A stretch of 64,000 nt of DNA from Alginatibacterium sediminis. Lineage in GTDB: Bacteria; Pseudomonadota; Gammaproteobacteria; Enterobacterales; Celerinatantimonadaceae. Below are positions 57,060 to 64,000 of this stretch, in pieces (position 1 is the stretch's first letter; each line of letters opens with the position of its first letter). The position numbers and the translations under genes were made by a program. The notes under the pieces were generated by a model. It made no database searches. It was not told where the DNA came from and saw only the letters and a list, made by a program, of their open reading frames with translations. Location of the stretch: the NCBI RefSeq assembly GCF_003610775.1, contig NZ_RAQO01000004.1, forward strand, positions 248,001 to 312,000, read 5' to 3'.

Positions 57060-57707
57060 GTGAAAAAGATATTAATTGTTAGTGCATGCGTCGTTGCCTT
57101 ATCGGGTTGCCAAACCACACGGCCAAATGCCACGACAGGCGAAATGGAAACCAGTAATACTACAACCGGTGCACTTTTAGGTTGTGCTGGTGGTGCAATT
57201 ATTGGAGCCATTGCAAACAATGGTAAAGGCGCTGCCATTGGTTGTGCTGCTGGCGGTGTGACCGGTGGAGTGATCGGTGCTCAAATGGATAAAACCGAAG
57301 CGGCTTTACGTCAAGAGTTAGTTAACTCAGGTGTTCAGGTTAAGCGTAATGGCGACCAAATACAGCTGATCATGGCGAACGCCATTGCTTTTGAAACCGG
57401 TAAAGTCGATTTATCTCAAAGCATTAAGCCTAGCCTTAACTCGGTGATCAAGGTGATGGCAAGATACCCAGACACCAATTTGTTGATTGAAGGGCATACC
57501 GATAGCGTTGGTAGCGAAAGTAGTAACCAAGTGTTATCTGAGCGGCGCGCATATGCAGTCTCAAACTACCTCAATGCGAATGGATTTGACGCCAACCGCA
57601 GTCGCGCTGTGGGCTTCGGAGAGCTAAGCCCGATGTGTGGTAACGACAGCGAACAGGGCAAAGCTTGTAATCGACGTGTTGAACTAAAGATTACCCCTAA
57701 AACATAG
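57060..57707 (+). CDS. OmpA-family lipoprotein with glycine zipper
   Basis: 215 aa. Lipobox VALSGC (acylated Cys near residue 18), a glycine-zipper segment (GALLGCAGGAIIGAIANNGKG then GCAAGGVTGGVIGA), and an OmpA-like peptidoglycan-binding domain (LLIEGHTDSVGSESSNQ, LSERRAYAV, CNRRVELKI). Similar to YiaD. GTG start with AAGGA seven bases upstream. The stop is one base from the radD start, so the two are probably cotranscribed. Expected outer-membrane location. Confidence 0.88.
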   Translation: MKKILIVSACVVALSGCQTTRPNATTGEMETSNTTTGALLGCAGGAIIGAIANNGKGAAIGCAAGGVTGGVIGAQMDKTEAALRQELVNSGVQVKRNGDQIQLIMANAIAFETGKVDLSQSIKPSLNSVIKVMARYPDTNLLIEGHTDSVGSESSNQVLSERRAYAVSNYLNANGFDANRSRAVGFGELSPMCGNDSEQGKACNRRVELKITPKT

Positions 57708-57708
57708 T

Positions 57709-59424
57709 TTGAAGCTTCGTAATTATCAACAAGATGCAGTCGATGCAACCTTAAAACATTTTCGCCGCAGCGACAAAGCTGCGGTGATTGTTTTACCAAC
57801 GGGGGCCGGTAAAAGTTTGGTGATAGCGGAGCTAGCTAGGCTGGCGCGCTTTCCGATAATTGTGTTGGCGCACGTTAAAGAACTGGTTGAGCAAAATCAC
57901 GCAAAATTTGTACAATTGGGCTTATCTCAGCAGGGCTTAAAAGCTGGAGTTTTTGCTGCGGGTTTAGGTAAAAAGCAAAGTCAATTTCAAGTGACCTTTG
58001 CCAGTATTCAGTCAATCACGCGCAATCTAAGCGCATTTGATGGGTACTATTCGTTGCTCATCGTTGACGAGTGTCACCGGGTAAGTCTTGATCAAGATAG
58101 TCAGTACCAGCAACTCATCACGCATTTAAGCATTACTAACCCACGCTTAAAGGTACTGGGATTAACCGCAACGCCCTACCGACTCGACAAAGGTTGGATT
58201 TACCAAAAGCACTACCACGGTTTTTATCGTAGCGAGTCCGAGAAAATGTTCGAACGCTGTATTTTCGAGCTGCCATTGCGACGTTTGATAAAAGATGGTT
58301 TTTTAACTGAACCCAAAGTGATTGATGCACCAGCTGCTCGATATCAATTTGATGAACTACCAATCCAGTTTCAAAATGCCCAACTTGAGCAGTTTCTCAG
58401 CCGTTATGCGCGTATCACTCAAGCAATTTGTGCACAGATAAAAAGCCTTGCAGAAGACCGACAAGCGGTGATGATTTTTGCTGCAAGTGTCAAGCATGCT
58501 CAAGAGATCCAAAGCTATTTTGAGCCCAAGCAATGTGCGCTGATTACCGCTGAGACACCAATGCTTGAGCGAGACCAATTGATCCAGGCTTTTAAAAACA
58601 AAGAACTAAAATTTTTAGTCAACGTGTCGGTACTGACCACCGGGTTTGATGCGCCTCACGTTGATATGATTGCAATTCTACGCCGCACCGATTCCGTGAG
58701 TCTGTATCAGCAAATAGTTGGGCGAGGTTTGCGACTTGCTGACAATAAATCCGATTGCTGGGTGATTGACTATGCGGGAAATGGCTACGACTTATACCAA
58801 CCTGAAGTTGGCGAACTTAAACCGAATGCTCAAAGTGATTTGGTCCAAGTTCCTTGCCCACAATGCGACTTTGCCAACTTGTTTTGGGGAATCGTCGATA
58901 GCAATGGACATATTATTGAGCACTATGGTCGACGATGTCAGGGGGAGGTCGAGCAGCAGCAATGCGACTACCGCTTTAAGTATAAAGTTTGTCCCAATTG
59001 TGACGGCCAAAATGATATTGCCGCGCGCGAATGTACCCATTGTGGTACTGCATTAGTTGATGCGGACAAAATGTTAAAGCAAGCATTAGCGTTAAAAGAC
59101 CGCAAAGTATTGCGATGCAGTGGGATGAGCGCCAGTGTCAGCGGCAACAAATTGCGGCTAGTCTATTATGATGAAGATGGAGCCGAGCTTAGCGAGAGTT
59201 TCAATTTTGAATTTGCCAACACCCACAAAAAATTTGAACAACTATTCTTTAGAACCATATTAGGGCAAGCTTTTAGTTATAAAGAACCCTTGGTTATTGC
59301 AGATAAAATTGACCAGCTAGTTGCACCTGATTTTGTGATTGCGCGTAAACAGAAATACTATTGGAAAATCGAACACCGTATATTCGACTATAAAGGCAGT
59401 TTCCGCAAAGCAAATCAGCTTTAA
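57709..59424 (+). CDS. radD: RadD-like superfamily 2 helicase (YejH)
   Basis: 571 aa. Helicase motifs: LPTGAGKSLVIAEL (Walker A), VDECHR (DEAH-type, here DECH), GLTATP (motif III), and QIVGRGLRLA (motif VI). C-terminal zinc ligands VPCPQCDF, RRCQGEV...QCDY, KVCPNCDG and ECTHCG fit RadD, which acts with RecA-dependent repair. TTG start directly after the previous stop, without a good SD, so translational coupling is likely. Length near E. coli RadD (586). Confidence 0.9.
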   Translation: MKLRNYQQDAVDATLKHFRRSDKAAVIVLPTGAGKSLVIAELARLARFPIIVLAHVKELVEQNHAKFVQLGLSQQGLKAGVFAAGLGKKQSQFQVTFASIQSITRNLSAFDGYYSLLIVDECHRVSLDQDSQYQQLITHLSITNPRLKVLGLTATPYRLDKGWIYQKHYHGFYRSESEKMFERCIFELPLRRLIKDGFLTEPKVIDAPAARYQFDELPIQFQNAQLEQFLSRYARITQAICAQIKSLAEDRQAVMIFAASVKHAQEIQSYFEPKQCALITAETPMLERDQLIQAFKNKELKFLVNVSVLTTGFDAPHVDMIAILRRTDSVSLYQQIVGRGLRLADNKSDCWVIDYAGNGYDLYQPEVGELKPNAQSDLVQVPCPQCDFANLFWGIVDSNGHIIEHYGRRCQGEVEQQQCDYRFKYKVCPNCDGQNDIAARECTHCGTALVDADKMLKQALALKDRKVLRCSGMSASVSGNKLRLVYYDEDGAELSESFNFEFANTHKKFEQLFFRTILGQAFSYKEPLVIADKIDQLVAPDFVIARKQKYYWKIEHRIFDYKGSFRKANQL

Positions 59425-59444
59425 GGCATTGTAGTAGGGGCATT

Positions 59445-61370
59445 ATGATGACAATTGATACTAAGTCTTTGGTAATAGCGGGCCCAATCTTACGTCAAGT
59501 AGGACCGAAACGATTCTGCTGTTGGATTGCCACGCGTGCACCGGTAGCTATAGCGGTCACCTTTAAAAGTACTACGAGCTTTGAATTGAAGGTAGACCCT
59601 ACCACGCTTTCCAGAAGTACTCGCACTCTGCGGGCAGCCCAACACTTACACTACCAACTTATTGATTTGCATCTAGTTGATGAATTCCCGCAACAACAAG
59701 CAATATTCTACGATTTACAGCTAAAAACTAATGACAGTAGCGATTGGAAAGGGCACCAAAATTGGGCATCTTGCCTGGTCTACGAACACCAGAACCTGCC
59801 ATTTTTTATCGTAAATCCTCAAGTCAGCAATATTTTGCATGGCTCATGCCGTAAACCTCACTTTGATAGCCCAGACGGACTTGTACGAGCAGATCAGTGG
59901 TTAAGTCAGCAGCAGCACGGCGATTGGCCTAGTTTGTTGATGATGAGTGGTGACCAGGTTTACGTGGATGATGTTGCAACCCCAATGTTGGTCGCCATTC
60001 ATCAATTAATAGCAAGCTTAGGCTTTAATCCCGAACAATTTAGCCAAGCCAATATAAAAGATTGCAGTCAGTTGCATAGCAAACATCAACACTATATGTC
60101 CCGTGAGCAACTATTGCCTGATATTGAGTCAAATCAAGGCATGCTGAATGTTTTGTTTAAAGGGGTTAAAAAGCCAGTTTTTACCAGCGACAGTGCCCAC
60201 AATCATCTGATTTCTTTAGCTGAAATGCTGAGTATGTATCTATTGGTATGGTCTCCTGAGGCATGGAGAGACATAGACATGCCAATGCCTAGCGGGCTAA
60301 ACCCAAAACAACAATTGGAATTTGAAGCTCAGCTGCAAATTATTGAGAACTTTAAGTCACAGCTAGCGAAGGTTCAGCGTTTACTTGCCCATTTGCCCAC
60401 GGCGATGATGTTTGACGATCATGATGTGACTGACGACTGGAATCTAACCGCCGCTTGGGAAGAAACAGCCTATGGGCATCCATTTTCAGAACGCATATTG
60501 GGTAACGCCTTGTTAGCCTATCTCATCAATCAGGGGTGGGGAAATGAGCCTGATCACTTTCCCGAATCGTTACTTGATAGAGTACAGCATGTCTTAGACG
60601 CGCCCGGAGACGAGCGACATCAACAACTGTTATCAGATCTGCAGCGCTTTCATCAATGGGGTTATCAATGGCAGACGCAGCCTCCACTATTAGTATTAGA
60701 CACTCGAACTCACCGCTGGCGTAGCGAACGCAATTTTAATAAACCTTCGGGTTTAATGGATTGGGAGTCGCTCACTGATTTGCAGCAAAGCCTATTGGGT
60801 CAAAATGCCGTGATCATGGTCTCGCCAGCTCCGGTATTTGGAGTCAAACTGATTGAGTCTATCCAAGCACTGATGACTTTTTTTGGAAAGCCGCTAATGG
60901 TCGACGCGGAAAACTGGATGGCCCATCCAGGTTCGGCAAGCGCCTTAATGAATCTATTTCGGCATCCAAAAACCCCGAAGCATTTCGTTATTTTATCCGG
61001 TGATGTCCACTATAGCTTTGCCTACAGCGTTGAACTAAGGGGCCGACGCGGCGGGCCAGACATATGGCAAGTGACTAGCAGTGGTTTAAAAAACCAGTTT
61101 CCAACCCGGCTTTTGGATGTACTCGATCGTTTGAATCGTTGGCTATTTTCGCCACGCTCACCACTTAATTTGTTCACTCGGCGACGGCAAATGCGCATTA
61201 TCCCGCATAAACCTATCGGCAGCGATGCAGGAGAACGTTTAGTGAATTGCTCGGGCATTGGCTTGCTCCAATTACGAGAAGATGGTTCAGTTAAAAAGAT
61301 TGTCCAACTTGGTGCCGACGGTAGCACAATTGAGTTTGAACTTGATGAAGATCAAGCGCGTTGGGAATAG
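59445..61370 (+). CDS. PhoD-like alkaline phosphatase family protein
   Basis: 641 aa metallophosphoesterase-type protein of the PhoD family. Metal-binding segments: ILHGSCRKPHFD, MMSGDQVYVDDVATPML, MMFDDHDVTDDWN and ILSGDVHYSFAY. No signal peptide or Tat motif is visible, which is unusual for an exported PhoD; a cytosolic role is possible. The substrate is unknown. AGGGG before the ATG. Third gene of a run with the OmpA lipoprotein and radD. Confidence 0.85.
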   Translation: MMTIDTKSLVIAGPILRQVGPKRFCCWIATRAPVAIAVTFKSTTSFELKVDPTTLSRSTRTLRAAQHLHYQLIDLHLVDEFPQQQAIFYDLQLKTNDSSDWKGHQNWASCLVYEHQNLPFFIVNPQVSNILHGSCRKPHFDSPDGLVRADQWLSQQQHGDWPSLLMMSGDQVYVDDVATPMLVAIHQLIASLGFNPEQFSQANIKDCSQLHSKHQHYMSREQLLPDIESNQGMLNVLFKGVKKPVFTSDSAHNHLISLAEMLSMYLLVWSPEAWRDIDMPMPSGLNPKQQLEFEAQLQIIENFKSQLAKVQRLLAHLPTAMMFDDHDVTDDWNLTAAWEETAYGHPFSERILGNALLAYLINQGWGNEPDHFPESLLDRVQHVLDAPGDERHQQLLSDLQRFHQWGYQWQTQPPLLVLDTRTHRWRSERNFNKPSGLMDWESLTDLQQSLLGQNAVIMVSPAPVFGVKLIESIQALMTFFGKPLMVDAENWMAHPGSASALMNLFRHPKTPKHFVILSGDVHYSFAYSVELRGRRGGPDIWQVTSSGLKNQFPTRLLDVLDRLNRWLFSPRSPLNLFTRRRQMRIIPHKPIGSDAGERLVNCSGIGLLQLREDGSVKKIVQLGADGSTIEFELDEDQARWE

Positions 61371-61427
61371 CTGTAAAATATCCTTATAAAACAGAGACTA
61401 AAATTCGCTTAGCTGGGATAAATCCTA

Positions 61428-61436
61428 TGCTATTAT
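61428..61436 (+). promoter_or_regulatory. Extended -10 promoter candidate for cysB
   Basis: TGC directly before TATTAT, about 33 bases upstream of the cysB start. No strong -35. Autoregulation by CysB is known elsewhere but no site is visible. Confidence 0.4.
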
Positions 61437-61450
61437 AGGCTCACTGTTGA

Positions 61451-63810
<2,360 letters not shown>

Positions 63811-63853
63811 CGAGTTAGTATTCTTCTAAATTAATAAGGATAGACAGCGTATT

Positions 63854-64000
63854 CTAAAAGCCTTGGCAATGAATCGCAAAATTTCTCAAGATGTGAGCTG
63901 TAGCACCCCATATTATATGCTGCTGTTGTTTAACAAAATAAACATCTTGTTCTAGTCCATTTCGTTTAAAGCGATAGCTCTGGTAATTATCTTGATTTAA
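63854..64000 (-). CDS. nudL: Nudix CoA pyrophosphatase NudL, C-terminal fragment
   Basis: Only the last 48 codons are in the window, open to its right edge on the minus strand. The end reads VYFVKQQQHIIWGATAHIL followed by RNF...QGF and TAG; the IWGATAxIL ending is typical of NudL (YeaB). NudL precedes sdaA in E. coli, and here the gap is 43 bases. Most of the gene lies outside the window. Confidence 0.75.
   Translation of the reverse strand, partial: LNQDNYQSYRFKRNGLEQDVYFVKQQQHIIWGATAHILRNFAIHCQGF

Overview
The window is chromosomal DNA of a gammaproteobacterium, most likely a marine member of the Alteromonadales. Three conserved gene orders support the placement: ruvAB-ybgC-tolQRAB-pal-cpoB-tRNA(Lys)-nadA, uvrY-uvrC-pgsA-tRNA(Gly,Cys,Leu), and ydiJ-menI next to the divergent tesA/ybbA-ybbP pair. 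Base composition looks mid-40s % GC by eye. TTG and GTG starts with good Shine-Dalgarno (SD) sequences are common. The family and genus are inferred from gene content, not computed.

Region by region: 1-9 kb holds Holliday-junction branch migration (ruvA partial, ruvB), the Tol-Pal envelope operon, five near-identical tRNA-Lys genes and nadA. 9-13 kb holds a two-gene membrane fusion/inner-membrane operon with a LysR regulator and guaC. 13-27 kb is signalling and scavenging: three EAL proteins (two with degenerate GGDEF domains, one EAL-HDOD), a DUF4344 putative metallopeptidase, a GFA protein, a PafA-like phosphatase, a secreted sulfatase, a DUF3047 protein, adenine deaminase and a family II pyrophosphatase. 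27-34 kb is gltBD. 34-37.6 kb is uvrY-uvrC-pgsA and three tRNAs.

37.6-39 kb is the accessory spot. It holds a hairpin-shaped MITE-like element that appears to split an already broken gene, a DUF1127 small protein, and upstream of it a 26-codon small ORF with its own promoter-like sequence and a terminator whose loop can pair with the DUF1127 leader. 39-49.5 kb holds a transporter/GST operon, a haemolysin III protein, astE, a VOC protein, a LysR regulator divergent from an alkyl sulfatase, and several poorly known small proteins. 49.5-57 kb is ydiJ-menI, tesA and the ybbA-ybbP exporter. 57-64 kb is an OmpA-type lipoprotein, radD, a PhoD-like phosphatase, cysB, sdaA and the 3' end of nudL.

The gene set reads as a heterotroph that takes phosphate and sulfate from organic esters (PafA-like, PhoD-like, arylsulfatase, alkyl sulfatase, with cysB nearby), recycles purines (adenine deaminase, guaC) and tunes c-di-GMP with EAL proteins. 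I saw no prophage, CRISPR array or recognisable defence system. The strongest candidate for something undescribed is the small-ORF/terminator/DUF1127 leader at about 38.66-38.92 kb.
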